A program made the translations under genes and the position numbers. From Nemertoderma westbladi (taxonomy: Eukaryota > Xenacoelomorpha > Nemertodermatida > Nemertodermatidae), in assembly GCA_032718475.1 (NCBI GenBank), contig JAUCBJ010007393.1, forward strand, positions 1 to 41,272: a stretch of DNA of 41,272 nt, in the 5' to 3' direction. This document shows, in pieces, positions 21,126 to 30,989 of the stretch; within the stretch, counting starts at the first letter, position 1; each line of letters starts with the position of its first letter. The notes below the pieces were generated by a model that saw only the letters and a list, made by a program, of their open reading frames with translations, was not told where the DNA came from and made no database searches.

Positions 21126-21490
21126 TTAAACATTTAGTGATTGAATTTAGTAGTAGTAGTCAATAGAAAGCAGCCCATGCAAGGATTCCAAATATGTAAA
21201 CATATTTGAATTTGGTTGGTAAATAGCTGAGATATGGGCATTCGAATGTTGCATGTATTTGCTTCTGCTACGGGGCGTTTATTCTATTAATAAATATATA
21301 CACAATGTCTTATTTTTTATACACAAATATAAGACCTTCGTTTTTTTTAATAACGCGCCATTCGTTCGTGTAATAAATCCACTCGGAGTCAGAACTCTAA
21401 AAAGTGCTAGTTTTCACTTTATCTTTATAATATTTTTCTATATATTTTTCTGATATAAAAATACTTAAGTTTTAATTTTTTACATTTCAG

Positions 21491-21526
21491 CTGAAATTAT
21501 AATCTCCTTTCCACCAACTACTACAG
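21491..21526 (+). CDS. Host-gene exon a (36 nt, phase 1-1)
   Basis: A 36-nt exon preceded by TTTTTTACATTTCAG (strong pyrimidine tract and AG) and followed by GTAAAT. Read with one base carried from the previous exon it gives A-EIIISFPPTTT-G with no stop. The phase (one base carried in, one out) is the same as in the three other exons found downstream at 21918, 26077 and 29118, which is why I join them in one gene. It is too short and lacks the ATG an ORF caller needs. No upstream exon with a start codon or signal peptide was found; that part may lie beyond the transposon cluster to the left. Function unknown. Confidence 0.6.
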
Positions 21527-21917
21527 GTAAATATAAACGAATTTAATTTCTTTATTACAATATTAATCACACTTTTTTCGCCATAATTATGTATGTATTA
21601 TAGTTATTATTATCATTAGTGCTAAACGAAACAGTATAAGCTTACCAAATACTGAGGAAACAAGTTCATATTTTAGTGAAGATATGTGTTTTTACATTGG
21701 GAACCTACTGTATTTATATGTATTTACTGTATTTACTGAATTTACATTTAATATTAAAAAATTAAAGTAAATTATTATAACATTCTAATCTTCATATACA
21801 ATTAAACTGTACATTTATACAGTAAGTTAAAGGTGGCGGAGCTTGGATGTCTATTTGGTTTGATTTGTAAATATATAAATGATTGAATTTAATGAACAAA
21901 TTGTTTCTTTATTTCAG

Positions 21918-21941
21918 ATGAGATTATTATTGATTCATCAG
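21918..21941 (+). CDS. Host-gene microexon b (24 nt, phase 1-1)
   Basis: Eight codons flanked by TTGTTTCTTTATTTCAG and GTAATT, both close to consensus. In phase 1 it reads D-EIIIDSS-G. It starts like exon a (xEIII), so the two may derive from one duplicated cassette. Its length, a multiple of three in symmetric phase, means it could be skipped or included without changing the downstream frame. Confidence 0.6.
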
Positions 21942-22031
21942 GTAATTTCATTATACACATATTGAACCATATGATGTATGTTATCATATTTTTGTATTTT
22001 TAATATGACATGATGATGATGAGTATGATAG

Positions 22032-22640
22032 TGTTAGGAGAGCCGCGAACACTTTTGTGAATTAATCTAAAAATAAAATAAAATACTTTATATAATTCAA
22101 TAAACAATTAAACGATTTAAAGATTTAAAGATTCAAAGTATTTAATAATTAATAATCATCTTAACTGCTCAACTATATAATATATTCTTTTCCTAGTATC
22201 ATTTACATACGGTTTCACAGCTGAATATTCCTTTACAAGTAACTTCGTAAACCACTGTTAATTTACCGAACAGATATTTACAAAAATAATATTAAATTAA
22301 TTAATCACTACAAGACTCCCCCCACCAAATGCTGAGTTTATTGATATGTCACGTAGTCTATAAATGTAACAGTTTTCCTGGCTTTCTTTGAGTTATCAGT
22401 TACTTTCAGTTTTATCCTAAGAAGTCAGCCGTCACTAAGCTTGGGTACTGACATACTTACTCTTTTCTTTTGACTAATTTCGTGAACAGGTTTTAATCGG
22501 TAGACCGATACTGTGTCCTTACGTTTTCCCATTTGAACAACAAAAAATTTGGGTGACTTTCAAGGACAACAAAGGAACCAATATAAGGTGCCTCTAGTGG
22601 TCTTTGTCTATAAACGGTCTTCTTATAGCCAGGTTGCTGG
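22032..22640 (-). mobile_element. Ty3/gypsy 3' end: integrase tail, polypurine tract and LTR
   Basis: On the minus strand, 22640-22445 encodes a decayed integrase C-terminal tail. One frame reads APYIGSFVVLESHP and a shifted frame continues VQMGKRKDTVSVYRLKPV, the pattern that closes many Ty3/gypsy polyproteins (known for the family). It is followed by a GGTGGGGGGAGT polypurine tract at about 22314-22326 and then a candidate LTR from 22312 down to 22032, starting TGTAGTG and ending CCTAACA (TG...CA). The rest of the element is absent. It sits inside the host-gene intron between exons b and c. Confidence 0.65.
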
Positions 22641-22664
22641 CTTTTCTAGTATAAAGTTAATCAT

Positions 22665-25306
22665 TACACTACTACTACTACTACTACTAGGATCGTCATG
22701 CTGCATTGCAGCTACATTTTTAAGAACGCTGTGCCGGCTTATCGACAAAATTGCACCGCCACAACTCCCTATCACCCATGACATTTGCTAGATCATCCGC
22801 ATCTTCAAGGCCAGTGTCCTTTAAGATGCGTCTCAAGAAAGTCATGGGCTGTCCACCATGCTTATTCACTCCATGAGGCTGCCAAAGTACAAGATTATGC
22901 ACTGGCTGGTCCTCGCGGCGAAAGCAATGTCCTGCAAAGCGGAGGCGATTTTGTTCTAGTGTCAAGCTTGGGGGAACCAATGAGACACCTCCAATGTTAT
23001 ATAGTGTCTGGTTGGAGATGTGTGCATTGTACTTGACACAATGAACCCGGCGTAGCATTCTTGTGAATGTGCCATCCAGAGATTTGGTGTCCTCAGCAGT
23101 TAGAGCCCAGCATGGACTCCCATAGAGGAGTACTGGAACTACTGCTGCTCTAAATAATCGGACCTTAAGTTTCCGATTAATTCTCGGTAACTTCCAAATC
23201 CTGGAAAGCCTATTCAAGGCTGCCCATGCCTTTCCCTTACGTATTCGAAGGTCCTCACCTGACTTCCGGATCCATGATCCCAGGTAACAGAAGTCGTCCA
23301 CATGCTCAAGTATACCATCCTTTGAGCTTATGCTTATCCGATCAGAGACTTGCTGAGGACTTTCAAAGTTAACTGTCAAAATTTTGGTCTTTCTGGAGTT
23401 AATAAAAAGACCAACACTAGAAGCAGCATGTTCTAATGAGCTGAGGAGCCGTTGGGCTCCCTCTAGTGATTCTGAGAGTACTCCTAAGTCATCAGCAAAG
23501 TCTAGATCAGTTAGGTACTTGGCAGGATTTTCTCGACTTCTGGAGCCAGTAGGTGGAGTTATCATCACCCTAAGTGCCAAAATGGGCTCCATGGTCCCAC
23601 GACCTTTACGGAACCCATTCTGATTTCCAAAGAGCAGTCTCTCAATGGGATCCCTGATGCGATTTAATAGAATTCTATTGTATAGCTTTGCAGCAATCGA
23701 GATCAATGAGATTCCCCGAAAAGAACCATAGAGTGTTAGGTTGCCCTTCTTGGGAACTGGCACCAACTTATTTGTTTTAATTTCTTGTGGGACTCTTGTT
23801 GTTCGGTACATGTCTACTATGATGGGATAGATGAGCTTTAAACACTCAGGTATTTTAAAGACCTCAGGGGGAACACCATCTACTCCACTGGCACGATTGG
23901 TCTTAATGCTCAGTGCAGCAGCCTTCACTTCTGCAAAGGAGATATCACCAATGGGAATATCTGGGAGTACAGATTCAGACACTTTTACTTCTATACAGTT
24001 ATCAGGCAATACCCTGTCATTATTGAGGAGCTTTTCAAAGTGGGCCTTCCAACCATTGAGGCGATCGGCTGGTGATTCAGCCTTAACCTTGGTGGTTGGT
24101 TGGCTTTTGCGACCAGCAAGCAAGTTGATCGATCTCCATGCCTGGGATGATTGCCTGCTGTCGTCAGCATCATTGATGGCATCAACCTGTTGGTTTATTA
24201 GCTCCTGTAGATTAACAGAGTACTGCCCGTTCAGGGACCTAGATGCAGCCTTAACTGCATTCTTGGCCGCTGTAGTCTGTTTGAGTCGGGACTCTTTCTG
24301 CGCCTTGTAGAGGTCATTTCGGCACTTCTGAATTTTGTTGTCAGTCCAGGGGGCCCGTTTCCTGTTTCGAGGGTATACATGAACTGTTTCTGCAGCTGCT
24401 AACTTAACTGCTTCTGTGAAGGCAGAATAGCCCTCACAGTGATCTGACGCCTCAGAGGCAAGAACCTCATACCTGTTGATCAGCTGTAGTGTGAAGCTGG
24501 ATCTCACACTTTGTGTGACGGGATTCAGTTCAATGATCCCGACCGAATAAGGTTGTACGCGTCACTTCGCTGCTGGGCTGCTGAACTAGTATCTTTGGCC
24601 GAAGCCCGTTCGGGAAAATAACAAAGTTTCTGTTTCTCGGTGTTAATGTTTCCAGTGATAATAGCACAGTATGTATGACAAATAATAATAGGAATTGTAA
24701 CACAGAATAATGACAGCAGTATATGAAATGATAGTCAAAACTATTGCCGGTCCGCAACTGTGTGATTGATGAACTGACCGGTAAATCAGTAATCAGAGTA
24801 AATATATGATTGATACACATACATATTGATTTCACCACTACACTACTCTGGTCTTTGCTACCCAATGGATGTCCTTCTATCTTTCTCCACGTGCTTCCCT
24901 GCCCGCTATTGGCTTATATACTCATTGTCACTTTGGCACTCCCTAAAGGTGTTAGCCCCTGCTGCTAGCCTCCACTAGCTGGGTTTTCCCTCTGAGGTGG
25001 TTTGACCTCTCACCTCTCTCTGTGGCTTAGGGCGTGTGTCGCCCTCCCCCCCCCCCCCCCCGAGTTGGTTATGAGGCGAGATTATTATTGGTAATCTCGC
25101 ATCACCAACTATATTGGTAAAATGCCACTGGTCCCATTTTTTGGGTGGGTAATGAAAGGGAATTGAATCCGCTTATACTTGGCTGTTGCAACAGAGAGGA
25201 CCAGTCATGCCGCGGCAAGGCAGATTTCGTTGTTCTGCCAGCACGCAGACTAAGTCTTACCTTGGCCACAATAAGGCGGTGATCACTAGAGAAGGGTCGA
25301 AGTGTA
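22665..25306 (-). mobile_element. 5'-truncated LINE with (TAG)n tail, interrupted by an insertion
   Basis: On the minus strand it begins at about 25306 inside the apurinic-type endonuclease (FTLRPFSSDHRLIVAKVRL; SDH is the conserved end of the domain). It runs through the thumb/RT ORF (22720-24507) and ends in a (TAG)n tract at about 22670-22690. Between about 24540 and 25150 the coding sequence is interrupted by ~600 bp unrelated to LINE protein, including a poly-C run near 25050 and an imperfect hairpin near 25065-25110. The endonuclease/RT style (LNARML-type relatives at 31.9-34.8 kb, FADD box, (TAG)n tail) suggests an RTE-like clade, but this needs a tree. Confidence 0.75.
22720..24507 (-). 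pseudogene. LINE reverse-transcriptase ORF with in-frame loss of the catalytic core (595 codons)
   Basis: Reads NRYEVLASEASD, then the RT N-terminal blocks RASGVDGVPPEVFK, LVPVPKKGN, FRGISLISIAAKLYNRILLNR and NQNGFRKGRGTMEPILAL. It then jumps directly to RVMITPPTGSRSRE and LDFADDLGVLSES (motif C), followed by thumb and C-terminal blocks (YLGSW, LYGSPCWAL, RFAGHCFRR). About 100 residues normally between these points, with the motif A aspartate and the QGD motif B, are missing without a frameshift. The enzyme cannot be active. The ORF remains open for 595 codons. The RT blocks that are missing here can be seen in the related LINE at 32598-33407. It lies antisense within the host-gene intron. 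Confidence 0.85.
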
Positions 25307-25935
25307 AATGTATCATCATCATCACACTGTAAAGTACTACTTTACACACAATGTAAATAGTTATTATATTAAGTTATACTTTATAATAAATATAAACGGT
25401 TTGCTCCTTGAAACCCCAAAGGCCAGACGATTGCCCAGTGCAACGATTTGCACCTGTTTCCTAGAGATCACCGGAAACACCACATATTTGTTTTAAGGGT
25501 TTAGAAAATTAATTTAATTTAATACATTAAAGGGAAGGGAGCAGGTTACAGTTGCAGTGTTTTCTAACCAAACAATAAACGAAATTTTATTTCATATGGA
25601 AGCAATTTGAGTTTGAGATCATATTTTCAATTTTCTACTAAGATAACTATAATTAATTTACAAATTCTATTTTAATAAAATAAGAAATTATGTAACTTGG
25701 AAATCTTAATTATCACTACCGCACTTGTGTGTCAATATTTAAATTAAGAATGAATAAGTACATAGCTTACGAGAATGCCATTAATATTATTTATTATTGG
25801 TTAAAAGATGGCCAAGTACGAACAGCGATTGGGCACAGTAGTTTCAGCAGATGATGGTATTGACAGATGGGAGGCTATGAGGAAGTAAATTGCGGACATA
25901 CAAGGTATCATCTAGTATTTCCAGGTCCATCTTTT
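25307..25935. other. Unassigned intronic stretch before the SINE
   Basis: AT-rich, with no convincing ORF. TTTCAG followed by CAGATGATGG near 25850 resembles an acceptor, but the frame it would give has a TAA and I do not call an exon. Confidence 0.4.
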
Positions 25936-25939
25936 ACCT

Positions 25940-26040
25940 GAGCCGCTAGCTGAATGGTTAGAGCGTCAGACTTCCAACACGGAGGTCACCAGTTCGATCC
26001 CACCTGGACGTCATTGCCGACTTTGGCAATGACGTCCAAA
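25940..26040 (+). mobile_element. tRNA-derived SINE head followed by a perfect hairpin
   Basis: TAGCTGAATGG (25947-25957) fits a pol III A box and AGTTCGATCC (25991-26000) a B box, about 34 bp apart. An anticodon-loop-like CTTCCAA lies between them. The acceptor, anticodon and T stems do not pair well, so this is not a working tRNA. Immediately downstream are 14-bp perfect inverted arms (26005-26018 and 26025-26038) with a 6-base loop. This combination is typical of the head of a tRNA-derived SINE. The host exon c acceptor begins only ~38 bases later. Confidence 0.65.
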
Positions 26041-26076
26041 GAACATTTTATTAACATTACATCGATTTATCACCAG

Positions 26077-26232
26077 GAGAGCCAGAAGACAGTAACCTGC
26101 ACGGTCACTATGAACCATGCGAGCCACCAATACCAATGTGTGAGATACTCGTCTGTGATGGGGATTTCGTTATCTGTGGAGAATGCGAGTACAGTTGGTG
26201 TCAACCAGTTTGTTGTTTAATCTCAGATATTG
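26077..26232 (+). CDS. Host-gene exon c: cysteine-rich module (156 nt, phase 1-1)
   Basis: Acceptor ATTTATCACCAG and donor G|GTAATT bound 156 nt with an open phase-1 frame of 52 codons (the ATG-led ORF called at this place is in another frame). It reads GEPEDSNLHGHYEPC and continues with eight cysteines spaced C-x6-C-x4-C-x6-C-x2-C-x4-C-x3-CC. The centre, LVCDGDFVICGECEYSWC, resembles half of a von Willebrand factor type C (VWC) domain (CxCD.G..(I/L)C), so an extracellular, disulphide-bonded protein is likely (inference). The donor keeps the same phase as exons a, b and d. A 12-bp direct repeat brackets 25902-26292, so this exon may have arrived or been duplicated with the SINE. Confidence 0.55.
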
Positions 26233-26335
26233 GTAATTTAATTTTTAATATTTCTGCATAAAACCCCCTATATGTGTAGACCCTTCTAGGGGTTGCGGAC
26301 ATACGTGAGTGATTGATGTATCAATCAGAACTGTG

Positions 26336-29075
26336 TTAGTTATTGATGAGTAGTTATTGATGAGTTAGTTATTGAAGAGTTAGCTATTGATGAGTTAGTT
26401 ATTGGTGAGTTAGTTATTGCTGAGTTAGTTATTGGTGAGTTAGTTATTGCTGAGTTAGTTATTGGTGAGTTAGTTATTGCTGAGTTAGTTATTGGTGAGT
26501 TAGTTATTGGTGAGTTAGTTATTGGTGACTTAGTTATTGATGAGTTAGTTATTGGTGAGTTAGTTATTGGTGAGTTAGTTATTGGTGAGTTAGTTATTGG
26601 TGAGTTAGTTATTGGTGAGTTAGTTATTGGTGAGTTAGTTATTGGTGAGTTAGTTATTGGTGAGTTAGTTATTGGTGAGTTAGTTATTGGTGAGTTAGTT
26701 ATTGATGAGTTAGTTAGTAATGAGTTAGTTATTGATGAGTTAGTTATTAGAGAGTTAGTTATTGGTGAGTTAGTTAATGGTGAGTTAGTTATTGGTGAGT
26801 TAGTAGTTATTGGTGAGTTAGTTATTGGTGAGTTAGTTATTGGTGAGTTAGTTATTAATGAGTTAGTTATTGATTAGTTAGTAATTGGTGAGTTAGTTAT
26901 TGGTGAGTTAGTTATTGGTGAGTTAGTTATTGGTGAGTTAGTTATTGGTGAGTTAGTTATTGGTGAGTTAGTTATTGGTGAGTTAGTTATTGTTGAGTTA
27001 GTTATTGGTGAGTTAGTAGTTATTGGTGAGTTAGTTATTGGTGAGGTAGTTATTGGTGAGATAGTTATTGTTGAGTTAGTTATTGGTGAGCTAGTTATTG
27101 ATGAGTTAGTTATTAATGAGTTAGTTATTGATGAGTTAGTTATTGGTGAGTTAGTTATTGGTGAGTTAGTTATTGGTGAGTTAGTTATTGTTGAGTTAGT
27201 TATTGGTGAGTTAGTTATTAATGAGTTAGTTATTGATTAGTTAGTAATTGGTGAGTTAGTTATTGGTGAGTTAGTTATTGGTGAGTTAGTTATTGGTGAG
27301 TTAGTTATTGGTGAGTTAGTTATTGGTGAGTTAGTTATTGGTGAGTTAGTTATTGGTGAGTTAGTTATTGTTGAGTTAGTTATTGGTGAGTTAGTAGTTA
27401 TTGGTGAGTTAGTTATTGGTGAGGTAGTTATTGATGAGTTAGTTATTGGTGAGTTAGTTATTGGTGAGTTAGTTATTGGTGAGTTAGTTATTGGTGAGTT
27501 AGTTATTGTTGAGTTAGTTATTGGTGAGTTAGTAGTTATTGGTGAGTTAGTTATTGGTGAGGTAGTTATTGGTGAGATAGTTATTGTTGAGTTAGTTATT
27601 GGTGAGCTAGTTATTGATGAGTTAGTTATTAATGAGTTAGTTATTGATGAGTTAGTTATTGGTGAGTTAGTTATTGGTGAGTTAGTTATTGGTGAGTTAG
27701 TTATTGTTGAGTTAGTTATTGGTGAGTTAGTATTTGATGAGTTAGTTATTAATGAGTTAGTTATTGATGAGTTAGTTATTGGTGAGTTAGTTATTGGTGA
27801 GTTAGTTATTGGTGAGTTGTTATTGGTGAGTTAGTTATTGGTGAGTTAGTTATTGCTGAGTTAGTTATTAATGAGTTAGTTATTGATGAGTTAGTTATTG
27901 GTGAGTTAGTTATTGGTGAGTTAGTTATTGGTGAGTTAGTTATTGTTGAGTTAGTTATTGGTGAGTTAGTATTTGATGAGTTAGTTATTAATGAGTTAGT
28001 TATTGATGAGTTAGTTATTGGTGAGTTAGTTATTGGTGAGTTAGTTATTGGTGAGTTAGTTATTGGTGAGTTAGTTATTGGTGAGTTAGTTATTGGTGAG
28101 TTAGTTATTGGTGAGTTAGTTATTGGTGAGTTAGTTATTGGTGAGTTAGTTATTGATGAGTTAGTTATTGGTGAGTTAGTTATTGGTGAGTTAGTTATTG
28201 GTGAGTTAGTTATTGTTGAGTTAGTTATTGGTGAGTTATTTATTGATGAGTTAGTTATTAATGAGTTAGTTATTGATGAGTTAGTTATTGGTGAGTTAGT
28301 TATTGGTGAGTTAGTTATTGGTGAGTTAGTTATTGGTGAGTTAGTTATTGGTGAGTTAGTTATTGGTGAGTTAGTTATTGGTGAGTTAGTTATTGGTGAG
28401 TTAGTTATTGGTGAGTTAGTTATTGGTGAGTTAGTTATTGATGAGTTAGTTATTGGTGAGTTAGTTATTGGTGAGTTAGTTATTGGTGAGTTAGTTATTG
28501 GTGAGTTAGTTATTGATGAGTTAGTTATTAATGAGTTAGTTATTGATGAGTTAGTTATTGGTGAGTTAGTTATTGGTGAGTTAGTTATTGGTGAGTTAGT
28601 TATTGGTGAGTTAGTTATTGGTGAGTTATTTATTGGTGAGTTAGTTATTGGTGAGTTAGTTATTGGTGAGTTAGTTATTGGTGAGTTAGTAATTGGTGAG
28701 TTAGTTATTGATGACTTAGTTATTGGTGAGTTAGTTATTGGTGAGTTAGTTATTGGTGAGTTAGTTATTGATGACTTAGTTATTAATGAGTTAGTTATTG
28801 GTGAGTTAGTTATTGGTGAGTTAGTTATTGGTGAGTTAGTTATTGGTGAGTTATTTATTGGTGAGTTAGTTATTGGTGAGTTAGTTATTGGTGAGTTAGT
28901 TATTGGTGAGTTAGTTATTGGTGAGTTAGTAATTGGTGAGTTAGTTATTGATGACTTAGTTATTGGTGAGTTAGTTATTGGTGAGTTAGTTATTGGTGAG
29001 TTAGTTATTGATGACTTAGTTATTAATGAGTTAGTTATTAATGAGTTAGTTATTGATGAGTTAGTTATTGATTGA
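26336..29075. repeat. 15-bp minisatellite, about 182 units, in the last intron
   Basis: Consensus unit TTAGTTATTGGTGAG. The most common variants change GGT to GAT, GTT, GCT or AAT. Rare indels (TTAGTAG insertions, a one-base loss near 27818) are shared between blocks, showing higher-order repeats: TTAGTAGTTATT-containing blocks at 27013 and 27529 (516 bp apart) and TTATTTATTG blocks at 28626 and 28851 (225 bp apart). Each consensus unit plus the next base contains G|GTGAGT, a consensus 5' splice site. The LVIGE frame stays open over long stretches but has no ATG and has scattered stops. Confidence 0.97.
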
Positions 29076-29117
29076 CTTAAACTCCTATAACTATGTTTTT
29101 ATTTATCAATTATTTAG

Positions 29118-29308
29118 AGTCCACTACACCACCAGAATTTGATGACAATAATGGTCTTCCCGGTCTTCCAGGTGGTCCACCTCCACTACCTGGAGGTCTC
29201 CCTCCACTACCTGGAGGTCTCCCTCCACTACCTGGAGGTCTCCCTCCACTACCTGGAGGTCCACCTCCACTACCTGGTTTTCCAGAGCTACCACCACCTC
29301 TACCTTAA
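29118..29308 (+). CDS. Host-gene last exon d: proline/glycine-rich tail and stop
   Basis: Acceptor TTTATCAATTATTTAG followed by phase-1 coding E-STTPPEFDDNNGLPG, then five heptads of the type GG(L/P)PPLP produced by a 21-bp DNA repeat, ending FPELPPPLP and TAA at 29306-29308. The ATG-led ORF at 29093 begins in the intron; I prefer the splice acceptor because of its consensus and the shared phase. Pro/Gly heptads resemble structural secreted proteins, but the pattern is not Gly-X-Y collagen. With exon c it suggests a secreted matrix or adhesive protein (inference). On the opposite strand a long ORF exists only as a shadow of the repeat. Confidence 0.65.
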
Positions 29309-29917
29309 CTAGGGGCCTAAACTGAAACTGTAATTGCAATATCGTACGGGGTATTACTGAATGTAAAGTTTGTAAATGTTTGGTGTACAAATTCCATACA
29401 TACTGTAAATGTAAATATGGTGAACACAGTGTGCAAATCGTACGGAAATATATGTTTTGGTAATAGGGTAATATAAAAAGTAATGTAAAAAAGTACATAA
29501 TGTTATAATAATTTTATTCTTTCTTACCACCAAGGTATGAATCCAAGTAGTTTGTCACACCAGGTGATTATCTATTATATTCCATATTTTGTCCACAGTT
29601 TTAAGTTATTAAGTTTCTATGAGTTTAAGTTGCTTTCATTGGCTACCACAACCACACTATATTACACGTTCGTGGGGACTTCGCGCAGCACGAGGCCTAG
29701 TTATTATATACAAATTAAAATGCAGCGACTGTATCACAAAATCAGGTTTTGAGAAATTTACCCACACCACCAATCAATCAAAGAAAGGTGGACAGTACGT
29801 GTTCACCCCTTTTAATCTCCCCCCCCCCCCCCCCACCCTTCCCAACCACCAATACATAACCGCGACATCTACCACCCACGGAAGGGTAGCACGAACTTAT
29901 TTCCAATCGCACGTTAA
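29309..29917 (+). other. Probable 3' UTR and downstream intergenic DNA
   Basis: AT-rich, no ORF supported. Polyadenylation signals are not clear: the first good AATAAA-type motif is near 29948. A poly-C run lies at about 29820. Confidence 0.4.
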
Positions 29918-29918
29918 A

Positions 29919-30230
29919 TATGCAAAGCCAGGTGGTTTATAGGAATATAATAAACGCAGTACTCGTTTTCATTATAAGCCTCTTTGCGTTCGTCCTGTTT
30001 TGTATTTAAATATATTTCTTAAACGCAAGCTAGGACGATCTTTATAATAATAATAACTAGGGATGCGATCAATATGTGAAGCCAGGTGGTTTATATAATA
30101 ATTTAGTCAACGCAGTACTCGTCTTCATTATATGCCTCGTTGCGCTCGTCGCTTGTCCTGTTTTGTCATAAAATATTTTTCCTAAACGCAGACTGACGAT
30201 CTTTATACAGTTATAACTATGCGAAGTTTC
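29919..30230. repeat. ~153-bp tandem repeat, two units
   Basis: GCCAGGTGGTTTATA occurs at 29928 and 30081. Both units continue with ACGCAGTACTCGT, TTCATTATA, TGTCCTGTTTTGT and ACGATCTTTATA. Unassigned; perhaps the end of an old element. Confidence 0.75.
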
Positions 30231-30989
30231 GAAACTGTGCGAGTAACTGTTGATACATCTATGTGGAGATGTGTGATATGTGGAGATGTGTGATACAACG
30301 CCAACGCATCTTATGCCGATGTAGTAATATGGGTATTGAAATAATATTAAATCAATGTACACTCTTAAAGCTGCAGCGAAAAAATGTAGCTAATTTCCTA
30401 GGTTACATATAAAATAATAATATTATTTTTAAGAACATTAATTTTACTACTTTGCAAAAATTCAATTAAAAAATAACCAGATACATTGTGGAATAAACTA
30501 TTTCAGAAGCCTACAACAGCAATGCCATGGATTGTATTTATGTTATTATATCTGTCATTTAACTGAGATAGCAATAGTAGTAATAGTCGAACGGTTATGC
30601 GGCCCGTCCAGCCTATAATAAACACAATTCAGTGATTGGGCTGGAATAGCAATACTGGTTGCCTCTATTACAATTCCTCTCAGGTTAGTCTACAGCCACA
30701 ACTCCCAGCAGCTAGCTCCACACCAGCAGAGACTTGACCAATAATGGGAAGGATTAAATTTGTACTCAATAATTGTGCGGTTTAATTACGTTTAGATCAA
30801 TTAAAGACACATTTATTAAAGCAAATCACTTAAACTAATTAAAAACTATAATAGAATGGCGTATGGGGATTATATCTGTATAATTTTTAAGTATAATTAT
30901 TTAAATCTTATACTGTAAAACAATTAATTTCCTTTAAAAGGCAGGTTGAAAATGGCGTTTTCACCGCAATCAACTTAATTAACTAATTA
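30231..30989. other. Unassigned intergenic stretch
   Basis: AT-rich, without supported ORF, RNA gene or recognised repeat. Confidence 0.4.

Noticed and set aside
25851-25903. Possible extra host exon between TTTCAG and a GTATCA donor
   Set aside because: The phase-1 frame contains TAA, and no other phase would be compatible with the neighbouring exons.
25940-26011. Functional tRNA gene
   Set aside because: A and B boxes are present, but the acceptor, anticodon and T stems do not pair; it fits a SINE head better.
26290-26305. Possible 15-nt microexon before GTGAGT
   Set aside because: Length and donor fit, but the acceptor tract is short and the sequence belongs to the 12-bp direct repeat. 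Not enough support without RNA data.
26336-29075. CRISPR-like array
   Set aside because: The units are contiguous 15-mers without spacers in a eukaryotic intron; it is a minisatellite.
29124-29498. 124-codon minus-strand ORF opposite exon d
   Set aside because: Its repetitive part is the complement of the 21-bp heptad repeat. The plus strand has the splice acceptor and stop consistent with the other exons.
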